Part shown: positions 30,911 through 39,504 of the stretch, one piece after another
Numbering within the stretch: position 1 is the first letter of the stretch
How the letters are laid out: each line of letters starts with the position of its first letter
Assembly: GCF_001647675.1 (NCBI RefSeq)
Contig: NZ_CP015594.1
Span: forward strand, 1,922,001-1,986,000
Length of the DNA: 64,000 bases
Direction: 5' to 3'
Source of the DNA: Acinetobacter sp. NCu2D-2
GTDB lineage: Bacteria; Pseudomonadota; Gammaproteobacteria; Pseudomonadales; Moraxellaceae
Program-made: the position numbers and the translations under genes
The notes under the pieces: generated by a model
What the model saw: only the letters and a program-made list of their open reading frames with translations
Database searches by the model: none
What the model was told of the DNA's origin: nothing

Positions 30911-31534
30911 CTACTTACTATGAAACAACGCATACAAATTGGCATTAAATAAATTTTTGACTGAAACAGCATCACCCTTACTCAAAGTGCTGTTATAGAT
31001 CATACCCATCCAAATAGGTGAAAGAATCAATAAACAAAATTCAAATGCAGTTGATCTTAACTGTATTTCATTTCGTTCACTTGCAATCAACACTACTTTT
31101 TCAAGTTCAGTGATATAGGGTGAAAACATCACATTAAAATAAATCCGTTTGAGTTCAGGATGATGCTGACTTTCTTTTAAAATAATTTGCGCGATCCCTT
31201 CCCGTCCTGATGGCGCAAATGAATCAATGACTTTATCAAAGTGCTTTAATAAAAAATCATAAGCAGTGAGTTCTGGAGGGAGCATATCGGAATGGAAAAC
31301 CATATGGTTTTCACCGACCATCATGCGTGCAATCGCTTCAAAAATATCTTCTTTATTCGAATAATAACGATAAAGCGAACCTACACTGAGTTCAGCAGCA
31401 CTAGAAATATCCCGAATGGTTGTCTTAGAAAAGCCCTTTTTAATAAACAATTCCAAAGCCGCATTGAGAATGGTTTGCTTGGTGTGGTCTGTCTTCTCAC
31501 AACTTAAGCTTCGTGTACGTCTAGTGGTATCCAT
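30911..31534 (-). CDS. TetR-family transcriptional regulator
   Basis: 207 residues. The N-terminal helix-turn-helix spans about residues 18-64 (ILNAALELFIKKGFSKTTIR, then ISSAAELSVGSLYRYYSNKE), the classical TetR pattern. The C-terminal ligand-binding helices (about 80-205) are unlike any family I recognise. It ends convergently with the membrane protein gene at 30872 and lies downstream of a small secreted protein gene. The regulated gene is not evident; autoregulation is usual. Confidence 0.88.
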   Translation of the reverse strand: MDTTRRTRSLSCEKTDHTKQTILNAALELFIKKGFSKTTIRDISSAAELSVGSLYRYYSNKEDIFEAIARMMVGENHMVFHSDMLPPELTAYDFLLKHFDKVIDSFAPSGREGIAQIILKESQHHPELKRIYFNVMFSPYITELEKVVLIASERNEIQLRSTAFEFCLLILSPIWMGMIYNSTLSKGDAVSVKNLFNANLYALFHSK

Positions 31535-31553
31535 ATCGACCTAAAATTTATTC

Positions 31554-31583
31554 AAAAAAACAGCCTCATGATGAGGCTGTTTC
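31554..31583 (-). terminator. Terminator of the 51-residue secreted protein gene
   Basis: The hairpin ACAGCCTCAT / ATGAGGCTGT followed on the minus strand by T7 lies between the small gene stop (31600) and the TetR gene start (31534). Confidence 0.88.
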
Positions 31584-31599
31584 ATTATGAATTAGATCA

Positions 31600-31755
31600 T
31601 TAGTTTTTGCTATCAGCAGCTGGTGCAGCTTCACTTGCTGGAGCTTCATTTGCAGTTGTTGCGTCAACTGCTTCACTTGCTGGAGCTTCGTTAGCCAATA
31701 CGTTAAGTGACGCTACAAGTGCTAGACCTGCAAAAGTAAGTTTAACTAATTTCAT
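31600..31755 (-). CDS. Small secreted Ala/Glu-rich repeat protein
   Basis: This 51-codon frame has an AGAGG ribosome site 9 bases before the ATG and its own terminator. The first 20 residues (MKLVKLTFAGLALVASLTLA) form a signal peptide with a likely cleavage after LTLA. The mature part is acidic and contains NEAPASEA twice, spaced 14 residues apart, ending in APAADSKN. The same NEAPASEA coding unit is repeated in DNA, implying internal duplication. Probably a small periplasmic protein. Function unknown. Confidence 0.7.
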   Translation of the reverse strand: MKLVKLTFAGLALVASLNVLANEAPASEAVDATTANEAPASEAAPAADSKN

Positions 31756-31817
31756 ATGAATCATACCTCTAAAAATAAATAATCATTATGTTTGTGTTAT
31801 TACATACATAAATCTAT

Positions 31818-32792
31818 ACGCCAATCTCAACTTTTTAAGTCATTGAAATAAAAAGGACATAACCTCATTTTAAATCCGTCTATGAAAATAAAATTACAGT
31901 TATGTCCACTGAAGAATTTATCATCATTGTCTATTTAATCATAGAGGAAATTTACCCAACTATAGTCTCTGAACCATTAAGAAAACGTGGTTTTCCACCG
32001 GCTTTAACCGATATTGAAATTATCACAATGCAAATTGTTGGTGAGTGTCTCAAAATGGATACGGATAAAAGCATATGGATGTTTTTTAAAAACAATTACT
32101 TAAGTTGGTTCCCTCATTTAGGTTCATATCCTAACTTTTGTAAGCATTGTGCAAACTTATGGCAAGTTCATCAAAAAATCACAGCCCAATTAACTGCACA
32201 TTATGGTCAGGATCATATTCATTTTATTGATGGATTTCCTATACCTGTTTGTCGTTATAGTCGAGCAAAAAGACACAAGAATTTTAAAGAATATGCAGGT
32301 TTTAGTTATTGTGCTGCACAACAAGAGAAATACTATGGTTTTAAAGGGCATCTTGTAATTAATTTGGAGGGTATGATTACTGGCTATACTTTCGCTCCAG
32401 CAAATGTAGATGAGCGTGATGTTGCACCAGAAATCACAGAAAATATTCATGGGTTACTAGGTGCAGATAAAGGTTACTTAAGACCCAGCTTGAAAGAATA
32501 CTATAAATTTCAGTATGTTGATCTACAAACTCCTTTAAGAAAGAATATGCCGGACTCTAGATCTCAAGAATCAATGAGGTTGCTTATGAGAGCACGAAGG
32601 AAAATTGAAACGGTCATTGGTCAATTAACTGATCGCTTTAATATTCAAAAAGTAAGGGCAAGAGATTTATGGCACTTATCGCATCGTTTTATCAGAAAGA
32701 TTTTGTCACATACGGTCTGCGTCGTTATGAATAAAAAATGTGGTTATTCGCCGATTCAATTTGAAAAGCTTATTTAAAGTTGAGATTGGCGT
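31818..32792 (+). mobile_element. IS982-family insertion sequence, copy A
   Basis: A 975-bp element bounded by perfect 17-bp inverted repeats (ACGCCAATCTCAACTTT at 31818-31834; its complement at 32776-32792). A 6-bp target duplication ATCTAT flanks it at 31812-31817 and 32793-32798. It contains one intact transposase gene. A nearly identical copy in opposite orientation lies at 49154-50128. Confidence 0.92.
31902..32777 (+). CDS. IS982-family transposase (copy A)
   Basis: A 291-residue DDE transposase. The catalytic residues can be placed at D in HFIDGFPIPVC, D in LLGADKGYL and E in RRKIETVIGQ, with the IS982-type spacing and the Cys/Arg after the first Asp. It reads through the right inverted repeat region, ending within 15 bases of the element end. 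It differs from copy B at two residues seen (Met versus Ile in SIWxFF, and Tyr versus His in KExAGF). It appears intact. Confidence 0.9.
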   Translation: MSTEEFIIIVYLIIEEIYPTIVSEPLRKRGFPPALTDIEIITMQIVGECLKMDTDKSIWMFFKNNYLSWFPHLGSYPNFCKHCANLWQVHQKITAQLTAHYGQDHIHFIDGFPIPVCRYSRAKRHKNFKEYAGFSYCAAQQEKYYGFKGHLVINLEGMITGYTFAPANVDERDVAPEITENIHGLLGADKGYLRPSLKEYYKFQYVDLQTPLRKNMPDSRSQESMRLLMRARRKIETVIGQLTDRFNIQKVRARDLWHLSHRFIRKILSHTVCVVMNKKCGYSPIQFEKLI

Positions 32793-32910
32793 ATCTATAT
32801 AAAAATGAACAATGTTCATTTTTATATTATTTAACTTTGAAATACTTTTCTACAATAAATAACGTATCGTTACATGAAAAAAATAATGCCAAAATGATGT
32901 TATAGATATA

Positions 32911-32940
32911 AAAAAAGCGCGGATCACCGCGCTTTTTTTT
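32911..32940 (-). terminator. Terminator of the PqqU-like receptor gene
   Basis: The hairpin AAAAAAGCGCGG ATCA CCGCGCTTTTTTTT lies just after the receptor stop codon at 32953. Confidence 0.9.
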
Positions 32941-32952
32941 ATTTAGAATGCA

Positions 32953-35130
32953 TTAAAAGCTTTTTGTTACGCTTAAACCAGCGCTCCAATTACGTCCTTC
33001 TGCAGGTTCAAAGAAACGTTTATTACTTTCATTAACAATCACAGAACCTGAATAATCTTTATCAAATAAATTATCTACACGAGCAAACGTATTGAATGCC
33101 CAATCATCAATTGCCCAGCGATATCCCATATTTGCAGCTGTAACAACATAGCTTGGAGCAGTATCTGAATTTGCATCATTCACATAAATTTTATCGCTAT
33201 AACGAACATCTACGCCCGCATTGAAACCTTGTTTAGGCTTCCATCCTAAGCTTAAAAATGCCTGATTTTTCGCAATACCTGGAATATAATTTCCATTCGG
33301 AATTTCAGCTACAGCAACTTTTCCATCTTTATCTAAAATTTCGGGAATATCCGCATCAAACTTAGCATCAATATAGCTATAACTTGCTTGCGCGGTTAAA
33401 TCACCCCATACATTTTTATTCCAAGACAACTCAACACCCTGTCTTAAGGTTTGATCAGCATTGCGGAAAGTTGATCGACCAGAATCACTCGCTGCTGAAA
33501 CAATATCATCTTGAGTTTTTGTATAGAAAGCTGCTGCAGTAAAATCTCCAAGCATATTTGAAGATTTTAAGCCTAGCTCATAAGTCTCACTTTCAGCAGC
33601 TTTAAGATCAAATGGACGACTATTATCAATATCAGCGGGATATGCCATCTCTGTAAAGGTTGGTGTTTCGAAACCTTGTGCATAGCTTGCATACGCCATA
33701 AGCTCAGGTATAACTTTCCAACTAATCGCTAAAGATGGTAATAATTTTTGATAATCAGTTTTGCCTGAGTTATCACCATTTTCAGCAGTAATGTAATGAT
33801 CTTCAGATTTAAAATGCACATTACTATAACGCAAGCCTGCATCGACATTGATAGCATCATTTACAGCATATGATGCTTGAAGATAAGGATCTATATTCCA
33901 TAGAGTATTGTCTTCATCACGGCGTAATTCACCCTTAACGCCAAATTGCGAATCACCGATAAAGTTTTGAAATCCTTTACGCTCCTCGGTCATACCATCA
34001 ATCGCAACACCTGCAATCAATTTTAAGTTGGGTAAGACTTCTTTGCCTGTCCAACGGATATCTGTGCCGTAAAAATTACGATCAAAATCAATTACCCCAC
34101 CTGCATGCTTTTTACCAAGCTGACTAGTAAAAGGTTTGCAAACATCTGTACCCGTTTCATAAGCACATTTAGGCGTTGATTGGTATTGGGTAACTGAACG
34201 TTGGCCCGCATAGACCATTGCATAAATTTCATTTAAATCATTAATGGGTTTATTCCAGGTTAAACCTGTTTGAACCTGTTCAATGTCTTTGCGTGCATTG
34301 TATTTAATAACATTCGGGACAACTTGTTTTGGATTAGCTTTCCAATCTTTTCTTTCCAAGCCCCCTGGATCAGCAGCATCAATTTTTACGTAGTTATTAA
34401 TCCAATTGATCTTTGAACCATCCTCCAAATTCCAAGTCAGTTTTGCATTGGTTAGTACTTTATTGGCATCACTGTGATCTCGGAAACCATCGGTATCAAA
34501 ATAAGATGAACTTAAGATATAACTTGGCTCATTAGCATTTTTTGCGCCACCTTGTAATACAAGATTGGCTTGCCCTTTTTGATTACTCCCCGCTGCATAG
34601 CCTAGCGTAATCGAATCATCCCCTTGTCCTTCTTTGGTTTTGGTTAAAATGGTACCGCCAGAAGAGTTACCATAAAGTGACGATAATCCACCACCCAAAA
34701 CCTCAATATGATCCAGACTATTCAAATCAATATTTGAAGTCTGACCTTGACCATCCGGCATAGTTGCAGGAATACCATCGACATATAAACGAATACCACG
34801 AACACCAAAAGTTGAACGGGCACCAAAACCACGCATCGAGATTTGTAAGTCTTGCGCGTAGTTTTCACGATTATTCAGTTGTAATCCTGGCACCCCTTTT
34901 AAAGTTTCCGACAAATTTACATTCATGCCTTTTTGTTGTTCTTGCTGAATGTAATACGCTGATGCAGGCGTTGCCATCACATCACGGTCAGTACGTGTTG
35001 ACTCAATGACAATCGTTTCAAGTTGTTGTACGGGCTGAGCGACTTCTTCAGCATAAACGTGGTGACTAATGAGGGTAACCAGTGCTGCCAAGGTCGAACG
35101 TGTATAGGGTAATCTCGAAGGAAAATACAT
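32953..35130 (-). CDS. pqqU: TonB-dependent receptor, PqqU/YncD-like (PQQ uptake)
   Basis: A 725-residue outer-membrane receptor when started at the ATG at 35130, which has AAAAGG 10 bases upstream; a TTG at 35139 is too close to it. Signal peptide to about residue 27 (HHVYA-E), TonB box-like segment (ETIVIEST), plug domain (about 45-165) and 22-strand barrel ending in aromatic F. The plug segment NYAQDLQISMRGFGARSTFG and RGIRLYVDGIPATMPDGQGQ match E. coli YncD (PqqU) nearly word for word, as do ADPGG, WNIDPYLQ and RVDNLFDK. PqqU imports the redox cofactor PQQ. The neighbour gcd needs PQQ, which supports the assignment. Siderophore receptors would differ in these loops. Confidence 0.88.
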   Translation of the reverse strand: MYFPSRLPYTRSTLAALVTLISHHVYAEEVAQPVQQLETIVIESTRTDRDVMATPASAYYIQQEQQKGMNVNLSETLKGVPGLQLNNRENYAQDLQISMRGFGARSTFGVRGIRLYVDGIPATMPDGQGQTSNIDLNSLDHIEVLGGGLSSLYGNSSGGTILTKTKEGQGDDSITLGYAAGSNQKGQANLVLQGGAKNANEPSYILSSSYFDTDGFRDHSDANKVLTNAKLTWNLEDGSKINWINNYVKIDAADPGGLERKDWKANPKQVVPNVIKYNARKDIEQVQTGLTWNKPINDLNEIYAMVYAGQRSVTQYQSTPKCAYETGTDVCKPFTSQLGKKHAGGVIDFDRNFYGTDIRWTGKEVLPNLKLIAGVAIDGMTEERKGFQNFIGDSQFGVKGELRRDEDNTLWNIDPYLQASYAVNDAINVDAGLRYSNVHFKSEDHYITAENGDNSGKTDYQKLLPSLAISWKVIPELMAYASYAQGFETPTFTEMAYPADIDNSRPFDLKAAESETYELGLKSSNMLGDFTAAAFYTKTQDDIVSAASDSGRSTFRNADQTLRQGVELSWNKNVWGDLTAQASYSYIDAKFDADIPEILDKDGKVAVAEIPNGNYIPGIAKNQAFLSLGWKPKQGFNAGVDVRYSDKIYVNDANSDTAPSYVVTAANMGYRWAIDDWAFNTFARVDNLFDKDYSGSVIVNESNKRFFEPAEGRNWSAGLSVTKSF

Positions 35131-35302
35131 AAATGACAAACCTTTTCTTTAGGCCATTCTATTCAGGTTATGCACGGTATGCACATCCCATTGATAATCT
35201 TAAAATCTATGATGACTATTTTAATGTGAAACAGCTTGATTTGATCTTGAAGTAACAAATCAACACTATGTTTCTATTCGCGATAATCAATATATATCGC
35301 AA

Positions 35303-35331
35303 TAAAAAAGCCTGACGAATCAGGCTTTTTT
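35303..35331 (-). terminator. Terminator of gcd
   Basis: The hairpin AAAAAAGCCTGA CGAA TCAGGCTTTTTT follows the gcd stop codon at 35353. Confidence 0.9.
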
Positions 35332-35352
35332 ATATTGAGTGATTAACTCAAA

Positions 35353-37755
35353 TTATTTTTTGTCTGGAAGTGCATAAGCAACGATAGAGTCACCCATTTT
35401 GGTACCAAACGAACCATGACCGCCCGCCATGATAACAACGTATTGTTTACCATTTGCTTCGTAAGTCATAGGAGTCGCTTGACCACCTGCAGGAAGACGA
35501 CCTTTCCATAGCTCATCACCGTTATTTACGTTGATCGCACGGATATAGTTATCTTGAGTTGCACCTAAGAACATCAAGTCACCCGCAGTTGAGATAGAAC
35601 CACCCAACATTGGAACACCCATTTTAAACGGAGGTAATGGAACGCCAGGCATACTGTCACGAACAGTACCGATACGACGTTTCCAAGCCACTTGATGTGT
35701 ATTTAAATCAACACCAGCAACGAAGCCCCAACCAGGTTGTTTACAAGGTAAACCAAATGGAGATAGGAATGGGTTCATTTCTACACCGTATGGCACGCCA
35801 TACATTGGTTGAACACCTGCTTCTGTACCCGCACCTTTCGCAGTCTTAGGACGGTTTGGATCTTGTGGAATCAATTTAGATACAAATGGCAAGCCAATTG
35901 GGTTCATAACAGCAATTTGACGGTCTGGGTTAACAGACATACCGCCCCATTCGAACACACCCAAGTTACCAGGGAAGACTAAAGTACCATTTTCTGAAGG
36001 TGGAGTATAAATACCTTCATAGTTCAATTTCTTGAATGACACACGGCATACTAATTGGTCAAACATAGTGGCACCCCACATTTGTTTGTCAGTTAGTTTT
36101 TCTTTTGGTGCCATATCGAAGTCAGAGAACGGTTGAGTTTTAGAGTACCATTCACCTTTAGTTTGAGGACCACGTTTCACAGATTGTGGAACTGGTTTCT
36201 CTGTAATTGGCACAATTGCTTTACCGTTACGACGGTCAAGAACGAAGGCATTACCTGTTTTAGTCAATACATAGATTGCTGGAACAGTTTTACCATCTTT
36301 ATCTTTGATATCAGCTAATGTAGGTTGAGACGGTACGTCCATATCCCACAAATCGTGATGTGTTGTTTGGAAGTTCCAAACCAACTTACCAGTGGTTGCA
36401 TTCAATGCAAGCATTGAGTTTGCATAACGTTCGTCAAGCTCTGTACGGTGACCACCGAAGATATCCGGAGTACCTACACCTGTTGGAACATATACGATGT
36501 CCAATTTAGCATCATATGCTAAAGGTGCCCAAGCGTTTGGTGAGTTGTTTACGAATTTTTGACCTGGAGCAGGGATCGCATTTGGATCTTCAGCACCTGT
36601 ATCAAATACCCAAAGAAGTTCACCAGTATTTACGTCATAACCACGGATCACACCAGATGGTTCTTCAGTAGAATAGTTATCGGTTGTAGAACCCGCGATA
36701 ACAATCGTCGTACCCGTAATCACTGGAGGAGAAGTTGGGATATAACCACCTGGATAAGGGAATGGCATATCTTTTTGAAGATCTACTTCACCATTTTTAC
36801 CGAAGTCTGAACATGGTTTACCTGTTTGTGGATTAACCGCAACAAGACGACCATCGTTCACAGGAAGAATGACTTTCTGTGGACATTCAGCAGATGTTGT
36901 TTTCTTCGCAGCAAGACTTGCTTCAAAACCTACAGTATTGTTTGCATCATAGTAAGACACACCACGACATGTTAAATGTTGGTAAGTGTTGTCTGCTTTT
37001 AATACAGGATCGTAGGTCCATTTTGCTTTACCAGTTGCAGGATCAAGCGCTGTCAATTTTTGGTGAGTTGTACATAAGTACATGTTGTCACCAACTTTAA
37101 TTGGCGTTACTTGGTTAGTTGTTTCACCTGAGTCGTTTTCAGTTTTAAATTCGCCAGTGTGATATTCCCATGCAACTTCTAAGTCTTTAACGTTGTCTGC
37201 ATTGATTTGTTTCAATGGAGAATAACGTAAACCTGTTTGAGTACGACCATATGCAGGCCAGTCTTCATCTGCAACACCAGGAATTGGTTGATGTTGAGCA
37301 GGTTGTTTAGACGTTAACTCACCACGAATTTCTTGTGGGTCGTTAAAGATAGAGTAGATCATTACCAAAATAGTAATAACCAATGAACCGCCTAGTGCGA
37401 TTTTTGCAGTTTTAGCATTATCAAAACCACGAGTTACCGCAGGAATCAATAACAATAAACCGAATAGACCTAAGATGTCTAAACGTGGAGCAAGCGCGAA
37501 GAAGTCAGAACCAACTTCCCAAAGGCCCCACACAACTGTACCCAATACGAGTGCAGCGTAAACAATCAGTGCAGAACTTTTTAGCTTTTGTAATAAAACT
37601 GCGGTCGCAATGAAGAGAATACCCGCGATGATGTAGTACCAAGACCCACCAAGAACCGCGAGATAAATCCCTCCGATCAGCAGCACTAAACCAAAAATAG
37701 CAGCAACAACTGCTAGGATGGTTTTAAGTACCGAACCTGATGATGAAGTATTCAT
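35353..37755 (-). CDS. gcd: Membrane-bound PQQ-dependent glucose dehydrogenase
   Basis: 800 residues when started at the ATG at 37755 (AGGTG ribosome site 6 bases upstream); a GTG start 9 bases earlier is possible. Five N-terminal membrane helices (about residues 10-145) anchor a periplasmic eight-bladed quinoprotein propeller (150-800). The sequence follows Acinetobacter calcoaceticus GdhA closely (for example GVADEDWPAYGRTQTGLRYS, TTHHDLWDMDVPSQP, GGQATPMTYE, MAGGHGSFGTKMGDSIVAYA). It oxidises glucose and other aldoses to lactones in the periplasm and feeds electrons to ubiquinone. PQQ synthesis genes are not in the window; the PqqU-like receptor next to it can supply the cofactor. Confidence 0.96.
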   Translation of the reverse strand: MNTSSSGSVLKTILAVVAAIFGLVLLIGGIYLAVLGGSWYYIIAGILFIATAVLLQKLKSSALIVYAALVLGTVVWGLWEVGSDFFALAPRLDILGLFGLLLLIPAVTRGFDNAKTAKIALGGSLVITILVMIYSIFNDPQEIRGELTSKQPAQHQPIPGVADEDWPAYGRTQTGLRYSPLKQINADNVKDLEVAWEYHTGEFKTENDSGETTNQVTPIKVGDNMYLCTTHQKLTALDPATGKAKWTYDPVLKADNTYQHLTCRGVSYYDANNTVGFEASLAAKKTTSAECPQKVILPVNDGRLVAVNPQTGKPCSDFGKNGEVDLQKDMPFPYPGGYIPTSPPVITGTTIVIAGSTTDNYSTEEPSGVIRGYDVNTGELLWVFDTGAEDPNAIPAPGQKFVNNSPNAWAPLAYDAKLDIVYVPTGVGTPDIFGGHRTELDERYANSMLALNATTGKLVWNFQTTHHDLWDMDVPSQPTLADIKDKDGKTVPAIYVLTKTGNAFVLDRRNGKAIVPITEKPVPQSVKRGPQTKGEWYSKTQPFSDFDMAPKEKLTDKQMWGATMFDQLVCRVSFKKLNYEGIYTPPSENGTLVFPGNLGVFEWGGMSVNPDRQIAVMNPIGLPFVSKLIPQDPNRPKTAKGAGTEAGVQPMYGVPYGVEMNPFLSPFGLPCKQPGWGFVAGVDLNTHQVAWKRRIGTVRDSMPGVPLPPFKMGVPMLGGSISTAGDLMFLGATQDNYIRAINVNNGDELWKGRLPAGGQATPMTYEANGKQYVVIMAGGHGSFGTKMGDSIVAYALPDKK

Positions 37756-37763
37756 ATCGAACA

Positions 37764-37921
37764 CCTATTTAAGATTCTTTTGAAAGCCCATGATTGGGAG
37801 ACTCCATGGGCACCATATTATTTTTAGTCACAAATACAGCTAAACCATCAGCATGCATCAATCATCAATGCATCAAAGTGCCGAAACAATCAAGAGTGTA
37901 TTTGCAACCAAAAACTGCGTT
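37764..37921. other. oprB-gcd intergenic region with an inverted repeat
   Basis: GCCCATG (37787-37793 region) and CATGGGC (about 37806-37812) form a 7-bp stem with an 11-base loop just upstream of gcd. On the minus strand the following bases are TTTCAAAAG, so it is at most a weak terminator; an operator or mRNA processing hairpin is also possible. Confidence 0.35.
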
Positions 37922-39181
37922 TTAGAATGCTGTGCTAAATTTAATACCGCCAACCCAAGCATTTTCACCGATATTTTTGCCACCTACGTTATGAACGTAT
38001 TGAACATTAGGACGGATCGTAAGCCAGTTAGTTGCATGAATACCGTAGTAAATTTCTGCATCAAACTCTTCGCCACGGTTTTCAATATCATCATTATTCA
38101 TGTTGATTCGACCAAAACCGATAGCGATTTCATCTTTAGGACGTGAGTCCATTGCACCTTTATAAACAAGGCCGATGTTTTGAGTATCTTGCTTCTCGTT
38201 AGTTTTAGCATCATGAACAGTTACATTCACAAAACCAGTTAAACCACGAGACGCATCACCGTTATGTGCAGTCAGTTGTTGTTTTGCAACAATCCAACCA
38301 CCTTGATGATGATCAGTCTCATTTTGAAGCTCTAAAGGTGTTACACCGTCAAGAATTTTCGCATCTGCAGTACTGTAGTAGTAACCTGCACGGTATTCAC
38401 CAGGAAGTTTTTGTGCACCTAGTTTTGGTGTCCACACAACTTCAGCTGGAAGAATTGCACCCTTAGAACCATCAGTACTTAAGTTAAAACCTTTACCGCG
38501 GTTTAGGTTTTCAGGGTTGTACTCGTAAGCACCCACTTGAGCATAAACTTCAGGTGTAACATTGTATTTCACACGTGCAGCCCATTGAGATACAGGCCAG
38601 TTATACCATTGATCACCAACAGCATTACCCACTTGTGAACCACACAGTGTTAAGTTTTGGAAGTCACAGTCGAAACTGTTGAAGTCTTCACCTTCACCGA
38701 AACGACCGACTTTTACATCTAATTTTTGATCTAAGAATTTTTTCTTAATCCAAAAATCAGTTAAACGCCAAGTTTGTCCACGACCCCAAACTTCTTGAAC
38801 TGAACTTAAATGACCATTCAAAGCATCAGAAGTATTAGAGAGATTGCGACCATTACGTTCAGTCACGGTAATTTGTGCTTCAGTGTCTTTCCAACCTGCA
38901 ATTTTTTCGAGGTCAAGATGAGCACCTAACGCAAATTGATCTGCATATTCAGTACCATGGCTAGTCGAACGTTTTGCATCAAGCACAGTTGCCATTTCGC
39001 CAGTATAACCAAAGCTGAAATCGACACCTTTTTGTTGAAGTGCAGTACGTTGACCATTCCAATCACCAAGCATCCATTGACCTTCTGGGTCGAATGCATC
39101 AGCAGCATGTGTAGCTGTATTTGCCAATAGCAAAGCAGCTAAGGATGTGTATACAGCCTTAGATAACGGGGAGAGAAACAT
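37922..39181 (-). CDS. oprB: OprB-family carbohydrate-selective porin
   Basis: A 419-residue outer-membrane porin. Signal peptide to about residue 27 (LANTATHAA-DA). The mature protein starts with the GQWMLGDWNGQRTALQQKGVD pattern of OprB-family proteins and ends in an aromatic residue (KFSTAF) typical for barrel insertion. In Pseudomonas and Acinetobacter such porins admit glucose into the periplasm, where Gcd can oxidise it. It lies upstream of gcd on the same strand (about 165 bases between), which supports the role in glucose uptake. Confidence 0.9.
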   Translation of the reverse strand: MFLSPLSKAVYTSLAALLLANTATHAADAFDPEGQWMLGDWNGQRTALQQKGVDFSFGYTGEMATVLDAKRSTSHGTEYADQFALGAHLDLEKIAGWKDTEAQITVTERNGRNLSNTSDALNGHLSSVQEVWGRGQTWRLTDFWIKKKFLDQKLDVKVGRFGEGEDFNSFDCDFQNLTLCGSQVGNAVGDQWYNWPVSQWAARVKYNVTPEVYAQVGAYEYNPENLNRGKGFNLSTDGSKGAILPAEVVWTPKLGAQKLPGEYRAGYYYSTADAKILDGVTPLELQNETDHHQGGWIVAKQQLTAHNGDASRGLTGFVNVTVHDAKTNEKQDTQNIGLVYKGAMDSRPKDEIAIGFGRINMNNDDIENRGEEFDAEIYYGIHATNWLTIRPNVQYVHNVGGKNIGENAWVGGIKFSTAF

Positions 39182-39458
39182 TAAATGATCGCCTTAATCA
39201 CACACTTAGTTGGGATATTTTACACTGTTTTAGTTTAATATTTGTTAGTTATAGATAATAAGTCTATATAAATTAACAAAAGAATATGAATTTATGTAAT
39301 ATTTTTGTGAATTTTTCTACACATTTCTCGATTAATTTTAATAAATTAGCTCTATTTTTTACCTTTTCTTCACTTATAGAAATCATCAACCAAATTTGTT
39401 ATTTGTTTTTCCTATAAGTTATTTGTTTCATATCTAAAGGTTATGGATTTAAAAAACC
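39182..39458. other. AT-rich upstream region of oprB
   Basis: This stretch of about 280 bases is rich in A and T runs and should contain the oprB promoter reading leftward. No convincing promoter hexamers or operator could be picked out. The terminator remnant of the adhesin gene lies at its right end. Confidence 0.4.
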
Positions 39459-39470
39459 CCGCCGAGGCGG
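39459..39470. repeat. Left target duplication of the IS4-family element inside a terminator
   Basis: CCGCCGAGGCGG occurs at 39459-39470 and again at 40860-40871, directly flanking the element. Joining the flanks regenerates AAAACCCCGCCGAGGCGGGGTTTTT-type sequence, a strong rho-independent terminator whose stem was split by insertion. Confidence 0.9.
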
Positions 39471-39471
39471 T

Positions 39472-39504
39472 AATGCCAGTCAGTTAAGAAATTGACTGGC
39501 ATTT
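39472..39504 (-). terminator. Terminal hairpin of the IS4-family element
   Basis: AATGCCAGTCA (39472-39482) pairs with TGACTGGCATT near 39493-39503, giving an 11-bp stem. The transposase stop codon (39484-39486) is in the loop. The left IS end is thus part of the 3' hairpin of its own transposase transcript. Confidence 0.6.

Noticed and set aside
32953..35130. The TonB-dependent receptor as a siderophore receptor.
   Set aside because: The plug and barrel text follows YncD/PqqU closely and the neighbour needs PQQ; no siderophore genes are near.
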